A stretch of DNA of 14,959 nt from Chloroflexota bacterium (GCA_009838595.1 VXRI01000244.1:8166-23124), one strand, 5' to 3'; shown: positions 1-7,906, counted from the first letter of the stretch. The notes: generated by a model not told the origin, from the sequence alone. Numbers and translations are program-made.

Positions 1-27
1 TAGAGCTCCCGGGTCTTCTCGCTGTGC

Positions 28-1338
28 ATGTCGGTCGTGGGGACTCTGGCGCTCGTGCAGATGGTCGCGTTGTCGGTTAACTTCGCGGGCGGCGTTCTGG
101 TCGAGCCTCTGATGAATGAAGGCGGCGAGTTCGGATTCAGCGCGTCCAGCGTGGGCTTGTCGTTCACGTTGTTCTTCTTGGCAGGCGCAATGCTGTCGCC
201 TGTAGCGGGCTGGCTCGGCGAGCGCTACGGTCCGCGCAAAATGATGATCGTTGCCTCACTGAGCTACTGCGGCGTGATGGTGCTAGTGGCGTTCGTCAGC
301 GCGCCATGGGAACTGTGGCTGTCGTTCGGCATCCTGCGCGGCGCGGTGCAAGCGATTTTCATGGTGCCTCTGATGGCTGCCGTGTCCGCTTGGTTTAGGC
401 AGCGGCTCGGTCTCGCCACAGGCTTGCTCTGGGCTGCGTCGGGCATCGGGCCTGCGGTGATGGCACCGCTGCTCATCAATTTAGTGCAAGGTGTTGACTG
501 GCAGACCACATTCACTTATTTCGGACTTGCCTCCGGCGCGTTCATCCTGCTACTGACTCTGGTATTCCGCAGCAAGCCCGCCGATGTGGGCGCGCTGGCA
601 TACGGCGCGCGTGCGGGCGACGTCGAAGACTCGGGCATTTCACCGGAACAGGAAAGAGCGCGCGCCAAGGTATTCAATCAGCATGTGCGGCGCACGAAGG
701 CGTTCTGGAATCTGCCCGCCATCCACGGTCTCGGCTGCGCGGGACACGGCATCATTCTGCTGTTCGTAGTGCCGTTCGCCATAATGAAGGGCTTGACCTT
801 CACCGAAGCGGCGCTGACTCTGAGCATCCTATCGCTGGTCAGCATACCTAGCCGAATGCTGACTCCGATGATAGCGGAGAAGTACGGCACAAAGCCAATA
901 ATGGCGACCTGCCTGATGATCCAAGGACTGACGGTCTTGATGCTGTTCGTATCGACCGAGTGGTGGCACTTCTACCTGTTCGCGGTGCTGTTCGGCATCG
1001 GCTTCGGCGGCGAATGGACGGGTTATCTCGTCATCAACAGGCAGTACTACGGCAACGGGCCGATAGGCTCTGTGTACGGCTGGCAAATGTCCGGCGCGCA
1101 GATAGGGCATGCATTCGTGAGCTGGGTGTCGGGGATAATGCTCGACATGACGGGATCATACAACCTGCTGTTCGCAGTGTCCGCGGCGATGAGTATCGCC
1201 GGCGCAGTGGTAACAATGACCCTAGAAGACACATCCAAACGCCTAATAGGCGATTGGGAATCCGCAGTGCCCAAAGTAGAAGATTCAGACAATGCGGACA
1301 CCCGTCCGGCGTCAAAAGCGCCAAGCGCAGCGGACTAA
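28..1338 (+). CDS. MFS transporter, monocarboxylate/oxalate-formate antiporter-like
   Basis: A 436-residue major facilitator superfamily permease of the inner membrane, probably moving a small organic anion by proton coupling or exchange; the substrate is not readable. About 12 hydrophobic segments are visible in two halves, split by a polar loop at roughly residues 181-225. The loop between segments 2 and 3 carries the MFS signature GWLGERYGPRK (residues 61-71), a form of G-x-x-x-D/E-R-x-G-x-R-K. The C-terminal tail (about 410-436) is polar, acidic and probably cytoplasmic. ATG at 28 is the first start after an in-frame TAG at bases 1-3. The first membrane segment begins almost at once, so the N-terminus is a little shorter than in many relatives, which start with a short cytoplasmic stretch. 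No ribosome site can be judged so close to the edge. It converges with the minus-strand gene ending at 1860. Confidence 0.88.
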   Translation: MSVVGTLALVQMVALSVNFAGGVLVEPLMNEGGEFGFSASSVGLSFTLFFLAGAMLSPVAGWLGERYGPRKMMIVASLSYCGVMVLVAFVSAPWELWLSFGILRGAVQAIFMVPLMAAVSAWFRQRLGLATGLLWAASGIGPAVMAPLLINLVQGVDWQTTFTYFGLASGAFILLLTLVFRSKPADVGALAYGARAGDVEDSGISPEQERARAKVFNQHVRRTKAFWNLPAIHGLGCAGHGIILLFVVPFAIMKGLTFTEAALTLSILSLVSIPSRMLTPMIAEKYGTKPIMATCLMIQGLTVLMLFVSTEWWHFYLFAVLFGIGFGGEWTGYLVINRQYYGNGPIGSVYGWQMSGAQIGHAFVSWVSGIMLDMTGSYNLLFAVSAAMSIAGAVVTMTLEDTSKRLIGDWESAVPKVEDSDNADTRPASKAPSAAD

Positions 1339-1737
1339 TGTGATTATCCAGTCACTCGCGGACCGCGATTGGGAAGGGCTGTTCTTTGCGGAAAGAATGC
1401 GTTCCCGAACAGGTTGCAACTATGGATTATCATTGGTGCTATCACTTATAGCGTTATATGTGATGGGTATAAGATGCTGCAAATGGACAATCCCATCCGG
1501 TTAAATCCTGCTAGAAGAATACCTCAGCCTATGACATATCGCAGAACGCCATGGCGTGCGCCATAGGAGTATCTCCGTGCGCCATTAACGAGATGGTTCG
1601 CGCTAGACGCTCTATCACGCCCGCTATGTCCATTCGCTTTGGCGCGTTCTTCGGTCAGTCCTACGAGTTCTGGCACGGCATACAGATGGAGGTGTGACTT
1701 TCGTAAACCGGGGCGGATATGCATCGCCTGATTGCCG

Positions 1738-1775
1738 ACATTCAGCCTGCTTCGGCGCTGAAGCAGGCTGAATGT
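1738..1775. terminator. Perfect 16-bp hairpin in convergent spacer (candidate bidirectional terminator)
   Basis: ACATTCAGCCTGCTTC at 1738-1753 is matched exactly by its reverse complement at 1760-1775, with a 6-base loop GGCGCT. It sits between two convergent genes, where a two-way terminator is expected. Neither side has a clear run of T, so the classic intrinsic form is incomplete; a small repeat element of the REP type is the main alternative. Confidence 0.55.
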
Positions 1776-1823
1776 ATTAGGGACGCTTCATCCTTATTCA
1801 GCAAATTGGAGGGATTAAGCGGT

Positions 1824-1847
1824 GTGGCAATTGTTTGCGATTGCCAC
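1824..1847 (-). terminator. 8-bp hairpin just after the ASPIC/UnbV gene
   Basis: GTGGCAAT at 1824-1831 pairs with ATTGCCAC at 1840-1847 around an 8-base loop. It begins 13 bases past the stop of the minus-strand gene that ends at 1860, the place for a 3' transcript end. No T run follows on the minus strand, so it may stabilise the 3' end or act with the hairpin at 1738-1775. Confidence 0.4.
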
Positions 1848-1859
1848 CCGCATTCTATC

Positions 1860-4217
1860 TTACTGCGGCAGCGCAGGTTCGGTGATTTCGTACACTTGGT
1901 TGACGGGGATGTTGCGGATAACCTGACGGACGCCGCTGGGCCAGAAGATGGTTATCTCGTCGGCGATGGTGGCGTTTGCCACACCGAAGTGCAAGTCGAG
2001 CGTGGACATAGATAGGAAGCTCGAGCCTGCGGTTACATCGTCGGTCTGCACTTGCCGCCTGCCGTTCGCGTCCGTAGTGGACACGAAGACTCGCGCGCCG
2101 ATGGCATCCGCGTTGCTGCCCGTGCCGTCTTCGACCATGCGTCCGCGAAGGCGCAGCGCGAGCCAATTGTTGTCGCCGCCGCCGTTCAGCCAAACGAATG
2201 TTGGTCCGTTCTCGAAACCCAGCGCGCTATCAGTTCCCGCGCTTGGGTCGAGGTAGATGGGACCTGCGCTGTTCGTGCCGATAAGGTCGATATAGCCGTC
2301 GCCGTTAAGGTCGCCTTTTGCCAATCCTTTGCCGTTCTCGTGGTACGCCGTGTCGATGCGCTGCCGCTCGCGGTCGAACTGCGCGCTGAACGGGTCTAGC
2401 ACGCCATAATTGACATCCTTGATGTTCAGCAGCCGCGCCTCCACAGTGATGTCCTGGAAGTTGCCCGCGCCATCGCCGCGCAGCATACGCCCTGCCGATG
2501 GAAACCACTTGCCTTCCGGCGATTCGCCGCGCCCGAGCGCGGATCCTGTCCAATACAGGTCTTGGTCGCCGTCATTTTCCATGTCGAAGAACGCCGCGCC
2601 AAAGCCGAAATCGTACGCCGCGAGCCCGGTCGGCACACGCCAATCCAGCCATATTCGCCCCGGGTCGATTGAATCGGGCGGCATTACGCGATTCGGTTCT
2701 ATCGGCACGGTCGGCGCGACATCCGGGAAGAAGCCGACTTCGCCTAGACGCGGGACGACCATGGTGCCGTCGTTGCGCAGCAAGTAGTGGGCACAAGTGG
2801 AAATGGAGTACAGCTGCTCGCTGGAGCAGTCTCCGCTCGCTCCCTCGAACGGCAGCGGCCGAGTCTTGGGATGGTAGCCGATGTTGGTTACGAACACATC
2901 CAAGTCCGCGTCGCCGTCGTAGTCGCCGAGCGCAAAGCCCATCCAGTTGCCGCGCTTGTCCAGCCCCATCGGACGCTCGACCGGCGTGAAGCGCACGCGG
3001 TCGTTCTCGGTATCGTTGCGGTATATCCGCACGGGTCCGCCGTCGTCCGCCGTCCACAGGTCCGGATCGCCGTCGTCGTCGAAGTCGAAGAACAGCGATG
3101 CCCAAGTTACGACCTGTTCGCCCCGCACGCCTGCGTCCACACTAATCTCGGTGAATGTGCCGTCGCCGTCGTTGTGGTAGAGTACATTCTCGTTGCCGCG
3201 CGTTAAGATGCCCGGATGTACCGTGTCCATGTCGGATCGGTTGGCGACGAATATGTCCACCCAGCCGTCGCGGTCGATGTCGGCGCAGGCTGGGCTTGTG
3301 CCGGTGCGGAAGTTCGCCTCTTCGTCGAACGCGTTGGCTGTGATGTCGGTGAAAGTGCCGTCACCGTTGTTGCGCATCAGGCGGTCGCTGACGGCTTCGC
3401 GCAACGCGGAGTCGTACACCGCATCTTCATAGTCCAAGCCGTCGCCAATGATGCCCTGCGCGCTGAGGTAGATGTCCTGATAGCCGTTGTTGTCGATGTC
3501 GCAGGTAACTACGCCGGTGCTGTTGGACGCACTCGCGGATACGCCCGCCTGCACGCCGACTTCAGTGAATGAATCTCCGCCGTCGTTGCGGAACAGCAGG
3601 TTCGGGTTGCCGCGCGACTGCGTGATGTAGAAGTCGTGGTCGCCGTCGCGATCATAGTCAAAGATAGCCACGCCCGTCAGGTCGTTCGCAACGGCGAATT
3701 GCTCGCCCATCGCCCGCTCCGCGATGTTCGTGAACGGCGCCACATCGTCCGTGCTAACGCCGATAAAGCCGGGCTGCCGGTAACGCCGCGACCGAATCTC
3801 CGCGCTCTCTGACGGTGCAGCAGCGCTGCCACCGGTCGCGCTGATAGTCCTGATACTGCCCGCGCTGACGGTAATGCCGCCGTTGCCGGCCGTGCCTGTA
3901 TTCCCCGTGCCTATATTGTCCGTGTTGGTACTGCCAACAGCGCCTGCGCTAGTCGAGCCACTGCCGCCACTAGCGCCGCCACCAACAGAGGCCGGCATCG
4001 CCGTAGCGATAGGAACAACAGTCGGAGCAGGCGCAGGCAGCGCGCGAGTAATCGGCGTAACCGTAGTGCGCGGCGGAGGCGGCACGCGCTCCTCGCTGCA
4101 TGCAAGCACGGGCAGCGCAAGCACCGCGACAACAGCGGCAACGATTAGCGCAGCCGGCGGCGGAAATCTGGTGGGGAATTGCTTGGTATTAGTCTGGCGA
4201 GTAATGTGAATCTTCAT
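1860..4217 (-). CDS. CRTAC1-family FG-GAP/VCBS repeat lipoprotein with C-terminal ASPIC/UnbV domain
   Basis: A 785-residue exported protein. The N-terminus has a basic stretch, a hydrophobic core (about 21-39) and a lipobox-like VLAC ending at Cys40, so it is probably a membrane-anchored lipoprotein. Residues 41-140 are Pro-, Ser-, Thr- and Gly-rich, a flexible stalk. Seven FG-GAP/VCBS-type Asp-rich calcium loops follow, beginning near Asp187, Asp240, Asp313, Asp378, Asp432, Asp545 and Asp636, consistent with a beta-propeller. Residues about 685-780 form the ASPIC/UnbV domain, with the typical AIGARV stretch (705-710) and a final FWPSGV (758-763). Members of this family are secreted or surface proteins of unclear function, often linked with polymer or cell-surface interaction. 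Four cysteines (239, 311, 464, 475) could form disulfides. ATG at 4217 is chosen because it gives the full signal peptide. No Shine-Dalgarno sequence precedes it. Confidence 0.88.
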   Translation of the reverse strand: MKIHITRQTNTKQFPTRFPPPAALIVAAVVAVLALPVLACSEERVPPPPRTTVTPITRALPAPAPTVVPIATAMPASVGGGASGGSGSTSAGAVGSTNTDNIGTGNTGTAGNGGITVSAGSIRTISATGGSAAAPSESAEIRSRRYRQPGFIGVSTDDVAPFTNIAERAMGEQFAVANDLTGVAIFDYDRDGDHDFYITQSRGNPNLLFRNDGGDSFTEVGVQAGVSASASNSTGVVTCDIDNNGYQDIYLSAQGIIGDGLDYEDAVYDSALREAVSDRLMRNNGDGTFTDITANAFDEEANFRTGTSPACADIDRDGWVDIFVANRSDMDTVHPGILTRGNENVLYHNDGDGTFTEISVDAGVRGEQVVTWASLFFDFDDDGDPDLWTADDGGPVRIYRNDTENDRVRFTPVERPMGLDKRGNWMGFALGDYDGDADLDVFVTNIGYHPKTRPLPFEGASGDCSSEQLYSISTCAHYLLRNDGTMVVPRLGEVGFFPDVAPTVPIEPNRVMPPDSIDPGRIWLDWRVPTGLAAYDFGFGAAFFDMENDGDQDLYWTGSALGRGESPEGKWFPSAGRMLRGDGAGNFQDITVEARLLNIKDVNYGVLDPFSAQFDRERQRIDTAYHENGKGLAKGDLNGDGYIDLIGTNSAGPIYLDPSAGTDSALGFENGPTFVWLNGGGDNNWLALRLRGRMVEDGTGSNADAIGARVFVSTTDANGRRQVQTDDVTAGSSFLSMSTLDLHFGVANATIADEITIFWPSGVRQVIRNIPVNQVYEITEPALPQ

Positions 4218-4223
4218 CCGACT

Positions 4224-4229
4224 ATTTTA
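4224..4229 (-). promoter_or_regulatory. TAAAAT -10-like box close to the lipoprotein start (possible leaderless mRNA)
   Basis: On the minus strand TAAAAT lies only 6 bases before the ATG at 4217, and no purine-rich ribosome site is present. If this box is a real -10, transcription would begin at or next to the start codon. The -35 is poor (TTGCGT at a 19-base spacing), so this is a tentative call. Confidence 0.3.
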
Positions 4230-4328
4230 ACGCAGACCGCACTCGTGAACGCAAGGACGAAAATTAGGATCATTAGCAGGATGGGGGAGCAGGATAGGGA
4301 ACGCTTCGCCGGACGCCAGCAATCAGTC

Positions 4329-5069
4329 TTACCCTAATCTCAACCTTGCAAGGAATTCGATGGGGCCTGTGATGGTGAAGAGAAGTATTGCGCCGCCCAC
4401 GATGAGGGCGATTGCCCAAGGACCCACTACGGATAGCCAAGGCGCCGCAGCGGCCGCCCAACGACGGGTTACGGGTATCATATCGCCCACCGCCTCTATC
4501 CACGGGTCCGCGTAGGCGTTGGGGTAATTCATCCTGTTGAGCATGTCGATTACCCACGCTCCGATGCCGAAGACGGGCACCATTAGCACGCCGATATACA
4601 AGGCGAATACGCCGAAGGTGAACGCACTCAGCGGCGCGCGGAAGAATGCGTCTATCATATCGTCCAACAACCTGCCTATCGATTGGAAGTCCAGGATGTT
4701 TGTGTAAACGGCGAAGACGAACGGCTGAGACGCGCCCGCGAGGAACACCGCGCATACGCCGAATGCAAAGCCTATCAGCAGCCATATTGGGAGTATGCGC
4801 GACTCTTCCGGACGTGCACCGATCCAACGCAACACGGGCAGCAGGAAGATGAGCGAGAACAGACAGCCGCCGGTCACGGTGCCAACCGCGAGTAAGCCGA
4901 TGAGACGGCGTGGGTCTTGGTCTATGCCGGGCGAGTATATGGTGGCGACTATCGTAGCGGCTGCGACGAGCAGCATTCCATAGAGAACGAGGCTTCGCAC
5001 GAGACGCACCTGAAGTCGCTGTACAGCTTCTCTGCGCTGCTCGATTGTCATCTGTGTTTCGGTGGTCAT
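4329..5069 (-). CDS. Polytopic membrane protein of unknown function
   Basis: A 246-residue integral membrane protein that I do not recognise. It has a polar, charged N-terminus (residues 1-25, with helix-forming EQRREAVQRLQVR), then about five hydrophobic segments near 26-46, 56-80, 93-113, 148-175 and 212-234. A loop at 176-205 between the last two is richer in polar and aromatic residues and may be exposed. No catalytic or transport signature is visible. ATG at 5069 is the first in-frame start; a second at 5051 (Met7) would also leave the whole membrane part intact, and neither has a strong ribosome site. It lies 111 bases upstream of the ASPIC/UnbV lipoprotein gene on the same strand, so the two could be co-transcribed, although the lipoprotein has its own possible promoter. 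Confidence 0.75.
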   Translation of the reverse strand: MTTETQMTIEQRREAVQRLQVRLVRSLVLYGMLLVAAATIVATIYSPGIDQDPRRLIGLLAVGTVTGGCLFSLIFLLPVLRWIGARPEESRILPIWLLIGFAFGVCAVFLAGASQPFVFAVYTNILDFQSIGRLLDDMIDAFFRAPLSAFTFGVFALYIGVLMVPVFGIGAWVIDMLNRMNYPNAYADPWIEAVGDMIPVTRRWAAAAAPWLSVVGPWAIALIVGGAILLFTITGPIEFLARLRLG

Positions 5070-5459
5070 GTGCGGACTCGATATGCCTTGCTGGGGAAAT
5101 GCGTACCTTTCAGTTTAGCGAAGGTGCACACTGGTATCAAGTTTATGAAAATTGAATTAGCCCTTCTTGTCCTTGACAGGAGAAGGTTTGCGCCTGTCTC
5201 GGACAATGTCTAAAGGGTAATGTAGAAGGAATGAAGGTAAAACACGCGCATAGCGTCGTGAATTGGACTAATGGAAGAAGTTCGTCAAGTTTAAGTCCCT
5301 CAACTTGCGGATGGATAGTTGGAAGTCTAACATGTGGGTTGTCGTAAGTTGACCTGCGCGCGTCAAGGCGAGTGCAAGGGGCGCGACATCTTGAACCTCC
5401 CCCCAAACCAAGGGAAAAGAACTTTTAGCAAGCATATCATCGCAAAGGAGCGTAGCATT
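5070..5459. other. Divergent intergenic spacer
   Basis: These 390 bases lie between the divergent membrane-protein gene (-) and crotonase gene (+), so promoters for both should be here, but I could not pick a convincing pair. A reading frame entering the crotonase gene extends back to 5334 but lacks family resemblance and is not counted as coding. The stretch contains a long interrupted hairpin (5157-5220, listed separately) and a smaller inverted repeat CAAGTT/AACTTG at 5286-5291 and 5302-5307. The crotonase ribosome site AAAGGAG is at 5444-5450. Confidence 0.6.
5157..5220. other. Long interrupted inverted repeat (structured RNA or regulatory element)
   Basis: Nested complementary blocks can fold into one rod: TTA (5157-5159) with TAA (5218-5220), CCCTT (5161-5165) with AAGGG (5213-5217), TTGTCC (5167-5172) with GGACAA (5201-5206), and GACAGG (5175-5180) with CCTGTC (5193-5198), around a 12-base loop. 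That gives about 20 base pairs in 64 bases, with small internal loops. It sits 240 bases before the crotonase start and about 90 bases before the divergent gene. It could be a leader structure, an operator pair, or a small non-coding RNA; no known class was recognised. Confidence 0.4.
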
Positions 5460-6227
5460 ATGGCGGTCGTGGAGTTTGAATTGCGGGAGCGTGTGGCGTA
5501 TATCACGCTCAACAGGCCTGATAAGCTGAACGCTATCGATGTGGAGATGCGAGATATGCTCTGGCAGATGCTCCACGAGGTGAACGACAACCCTGACATT
5601 TGGATTGCGGTGCTGACAGGCAATGGACGCGCGTTCTCGGTCGGACACGACCTCGTGTCTATGTCCGGGCGCAGCGACGCGCTGTACGACCCCGAAATCT
5701 CCACCGAAGACCTGTATGTCTATCAGTCCGAGATATTCAAGCCAATAATTTCCGCCATCAACGGCTTCTGCTTGGCGCAGGGCGGCGGCATAGCGCTCGC
5801 GTCAGACATACGCATCGCTTCCGATCAGGCGCAGTTCGGCTGGCCTCAGGCGAAACGCGGCATCGGATCAGTGAGCGGGCCGTGCATGCTGTCGCAGCGC
5901 GTGCCGCTCAACTTCGCTCTGGAGTTCCTATTCACCGGCGACCTGATAAGCGCAGACCGCGCATACGAGCTTGGTATGGTGAACATGGTCGTACCGCACG
6001 ACGAACTGATGGAACGCACGGACGCACTGGTGCAGAAGCTGCTGCAGAACGCGCCGCTGCCGATGCGCGCCATCAAGGAAGTGGCGGTCAGAGGCTTGAG
6101 CATGCGGCTGGAAGACCGCGTGCGGCTCGCGGGCATCGTCAACCGCCGACTGCAGCGCACTGACGACGCCATCGAAGGCATCAAGGCGTTCCAAGAAAAG
6201 CGTACTCCGGTGTTCAAGGGGAGTTAG
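5460..6227 (+). CDS. Enoyl-CoA hydratase/isomerase (crotonase) family protein lacking both hydratase glutamates
   Basis: A 255-residue crotonase-fold protein, the usual length for the family, which acts on acyl-CoA thioesters in the cytoplasm. The CoA-binding start (RVAYITLNRPDKLNAID, residues 11-27), the first oxyanion-hole region (GRAFSVGHDL, 56-65) and the second (NGFCLAQGGG, 101-110) are all present. Aligned by eye with rat mitochondrial hydratase, the position of Glu144 is Gly110 and that of Glu164 is Gln130 (in FGWPQ). Classical hydration is therefore unlikely. Isomerase, hydrolase, lyase or dehalogenase-type chemistry remain open, though the 4-chlorobenzoyl-CoA dehalogenase aspartate position is also not Asp. 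ATG at 5460 is chosen because AAAGGAG ends 9 bases before it and the protein then begins like its relatives; the frame is open further up to 5334. It stands 245 bases before the PIG-L gene. Confidence 0.87.
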   Translation: MAVVEFELRERVAYITLNRPDKLNAIDVEMRDMLWQMLHEVNDNPDIWIAVLTGNGRAFSVGHDLVSMSGRSDALYDPEISTEDLYVYQSEIFKPIISAINGFCLAQGGGIALASDIRIASDQAQFGWPQAKRGIGSVSGPCMLSQRVPLNFALEFLFTGDLISADRAYELGMVNMVVPHDELMERTDALVQKLLQNAPLPMRAIKEVAVRGLSMRLEDRVRLAGIVNRRLQRTDDAIEGIKAFQEKRTPVFKGS

Positions 6228-6248
6228 TTAGACACCTTCATAAATCCC

Positions 6249-6266
6249 TTTCCCCATGATGGGAAA
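6249..6266 (+). terminator. Small hairpin after the crotonase gene
   Basis: TTTCCC at 6249-6254 and GGGAAA at 6261-6266 form a 6-bp stem with a CATGAT loop, starting 22 bases past the stop codon. There is no T run behind it, so it is at best a weak terminator. The rest of the 245-base spacer also shows an 8-base inverted pair, ACACCTTC (6232-6239) with GAAGGTGT (6367-6374). Confidence 0.3.
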
Positions 6267-6472
6267 CCTATGATGGAAGAAATCTGACTTAGGTGTGAAC
6301 TGAATTATGCCCGCCTCCATTACGCAGTCAGTGCAGCTGGTAATAGATATTCAAAATGCATGAAACGAAGGTGTGCTTTCTGAACAGACTATTGTCAGAT
6401 AGGGGATATTCGCGAAATCGTCTCCGGGCATTAAAGTCTCAGGGTAAAATCTGAAATAAGCGAGGTACATTG

Positions 6473-7267
6473 ATGGAACAAACTCAAGGGCAGGAGCAAG
6501 GCGGGACGACCGCGAGCAAGCAGGGGGCGGATACGCAGACACAGGCGTATCCCAACACGGATGCGGCGGATGACATGTCGCGCAGCACAACCCCTGTGCT
6601 GGTGGTTACGCCACATCCGGACGACGCCGAAACGGGCGCCGGCGGGACGATAGTCAAGTGGGCGAAGCAAGGGCGCAAGATTGTGCTCGTCGTCTGTACG
6701 AATGGAGACAAGGGCAGCTCCGACCCGGAGATGACATCGCCAAAACTCGCCGCCATACGCGAAGTGGAACAGCGCGAGGCGGCGAAAGTGTTGGGCGTGT
6801 CCGAGGTCGTGTTCCTGCGGCATCCTGACCAGCGCTTGAGCGACACCTATGAGCTGCGAGAGCAGATTTCGCGCCAGATAAAAATACACACGCCACATAC
6901 CGTGCTGACTATCGACCCGAACCGCCCGTATATCCGCCACGAAGACCACTATGTATGCGGCAGGGTAACGCTCAACTGCGTGTTTCCGTACGCGCGCGAC
7001 AGGATGGCGTTCCCGGAGCATAACGAAGAAGGCTTGCAGCCCCACAAAGTGCGCGAAGTGTATATGTGGGGTTCGCTCGACCCTGATACATTCCTCGATG
7101 TTACGGACACATTCGGCGCTAAGCTGGATGCGCTCAGCCGCCATCGCAGCCAAGTGGGGCAAGGCTGGGAACAGCGCGAAGCGCGATCGCGCGCCCGGTA
7201 CGAGGAAGTCGGAAAGCGCTTAGGCGTAACATACGCCGAAGCCTTCAAGCGCATCGAAGTCTTCTAA
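6473..7267 (+). CDS. PIG-L/LmbE family zinc deacetylase
   Basis: A 264-residue member of the PIG-L (LmbE-like) family, zinc-dependent amidases that remove acetyl groups from N-acetylglucosamine-type sugars or related small molecules. The zinc motif PHPDDAE is at residues 47-53 (His48, Asp50 and the usual general-base Asp51), after the hydrophobic strand TPVLVVT. The second motif is HEDH at 156-159, supplying the third metal ligand. The TNGDKG stretch (76-81) is also typical. Residues 1-38 are a polar Gln-, Thr- and Gly-rich extension before the fold. ATG at 6473 is preferred over the TTG directly before it, because GAGGT (6462-6466) lies 6 bases upstream. A start at Met35 is possible but has no ribosome site. 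It leads the compact group that ends with the CoA transferase. In Actinobacteria such enzymes make mycothiol or bacillithiol-like thiols; nothing here proves that role. Confidence 0.87.
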   Translation: MEQTQGQEQGGTTASKQGADTQTQAYPNTDAADDMSRSTTPVLVVTPHPDDAETGAGGTIVKWAKQGRKIVLVVCTNGDKGSSDPEMTSPKLAAIREVEQREAAKVLGVSEVVFLRHPDQRLSDTYELREQISRQIKIHTPHTVLTIDPNRPYIRHEDHYVCGRVTLNCVFPYARDRMAFPEHNEEGLQPHKVREVYMWGSLDPDTFLDVTDTFGAKLDALSRHRSQVGQGWEQREARSRARYEEVGKRLGVTYAEAFKRIEVF

Positions 7268-7309
7268 CATCTATGGACAAGATATGAACTGAAAGGACGG
7301 AGGGGACAG

Positions 7310-7882
7310 ATGGTTTCTGGGACACGCGCTCGGCTGACAGTTCAAGACTATCTTGACATTCCTGAAGAAGACGAAAAACGATATGAGTTAATTGGCGGAG
7401 AATTGTATATGGCGCCTGCGCCCACTTGGGAACATCAGGAATCTATCGGAAATCTGGTGTCTATGCTGCGCGATTTCGTGCGCGCAAACGGGCTGGGCAG
7501 AGTTGTGGCATCTCCTATAGATGTGTTCCTGTCCGATACGGATGTGTTTCAGCCGGACATCGTATTCATATCCAACGACAGGTTGCACATCATCCACTCC
7601 GACGGGCTGCATGGCGCGCCTGATTTGGTGATAGAAATGCTGTCGCCGAGCACAGAGCAGCGCGACCTCACGCTAAAGCGAGAACGGTATGAGATGTTCG
7701 GAGTTGGGGAATACTGGCTGGCTGACACAGTTGCGAAGACGATTACGGTTCTGCGAGCGCGGGACGGCACTTTCGAGCAGGTCGGCGTGTTTGTTGAGGA
7801 AACTACGGTAGAGACGCCGTTGCTGCCGGGCTTGCGCGCGCAGGTGAGCGAGGTATTCGATTACTATGTGCCAAGTCAATAA
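7310..7882 (+). CDS. Uma2 family (DUF820) PD-(D/E)XK nuclease-fold protein
   Basis: A 190-residue Uma2-family protein, a putative restriction-endonuclease-like enzyme whose role is not established. Visible family features are the N-terminal RYELIGGEL (residues 24-32, candidate Glu31), QPDIVF (81-86, Asp83), the core PDLVIEMLSPST (104-115, Glu109) and the following Lys123 in DLTLKRERYE, then GVGEYWLAD (131-139). Together these supply the D-x(n)-E-x-K type acidic and basic residues of the fold, so the protein looks intact. ATG at 7310 has GGAGGGG (7299-7305) just upstream. It sits 42 bases after the PIG-L gene and 24 bases before the thioesterase gene, so it is probably co-transcribed with them although no functional link is evident. 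Families like this are often present in many copies in Cyanobacteria and Chloroflexota. Confidence 0.88.
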   Translation: MVSGTRARLTVQDYLDIPEEDEKRYELIGGELYMAPAPTWEHQESIGNLVSMLRDFVRANGLGRVVASPIDVFLSDTDVFQPDIVFISNDRLHIIHSDGLHGAPDLVIEMLSPSTEQRDLTLKRERYEMFGVGEYWLADTVAKTITVLRARDGTFEQVGVFVEETTVETPLLPGLRAQVSEVFDYYVPSQ

Positions 7883-7906
7883 ATCTGGAATGAAAGGAAA
7901 TCAACT

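Larger units (their letters stand above)
1339..1859. other. Convergent intergenic spacer, no intact gene
   Basis: These 521 bases separate two convergent genes. I find no convincing intact reading frame. The stretch holds two strong hairpins (1738-1775 and 1824-1847, listed separately), a small AT-rich inverted repeat TTCTTT-GCGG-AAAGAA at 1382-1397, a short palindrome ATGGCG-TG-CGCCAT at 1551-1564, and the 9-mer GTGCGCCAT twice (1557-1565 region and 1577-1585). A minus-strand frame at 1524-1724 has a short protein-like stretch that continues only after a frameshift, so a decayed small gene is possible but weak. Part of the spacer (about 1339-1520) is more AT-rich than the flanking genes. Confidence 0.6.

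Noticed and set aside
2410..3206. Long plus-strand frames inside the ASPIC/UnbV gene
   Set aside because: They mirror the Asp-rich repeats of the real minus-strand gene and have low-complexity composition without motifs.
3040..3680. Repeated GTCGCCGTC-like bases looking like a DNA repeat
   Set aside because: They are the reverse complement of codons for the D-x-D-x-D-G calcium loops, so the repeat is at protein level and not a mobile or satellite element.
5334..5459. Upstream extension of the crotonase frame (42 codons)
   Set aside because: There is no family resemblance, and a strong ribosome site points to ATG 5460.
6232..6374. ACACCTTC/GAAGGTGT pair as ends of a small transposable element
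   Set aside because: Only 8 bases match, no target-site duplication is seen, and chance occurrence over 143 bases is plausible.
7310..7882. Part of a defence or restriction system
   Set aside because: Uma2 proteins share a nuclease fold, but no methylase, toxin or defence partner is adjacent; the neighbours are metabolic genes.
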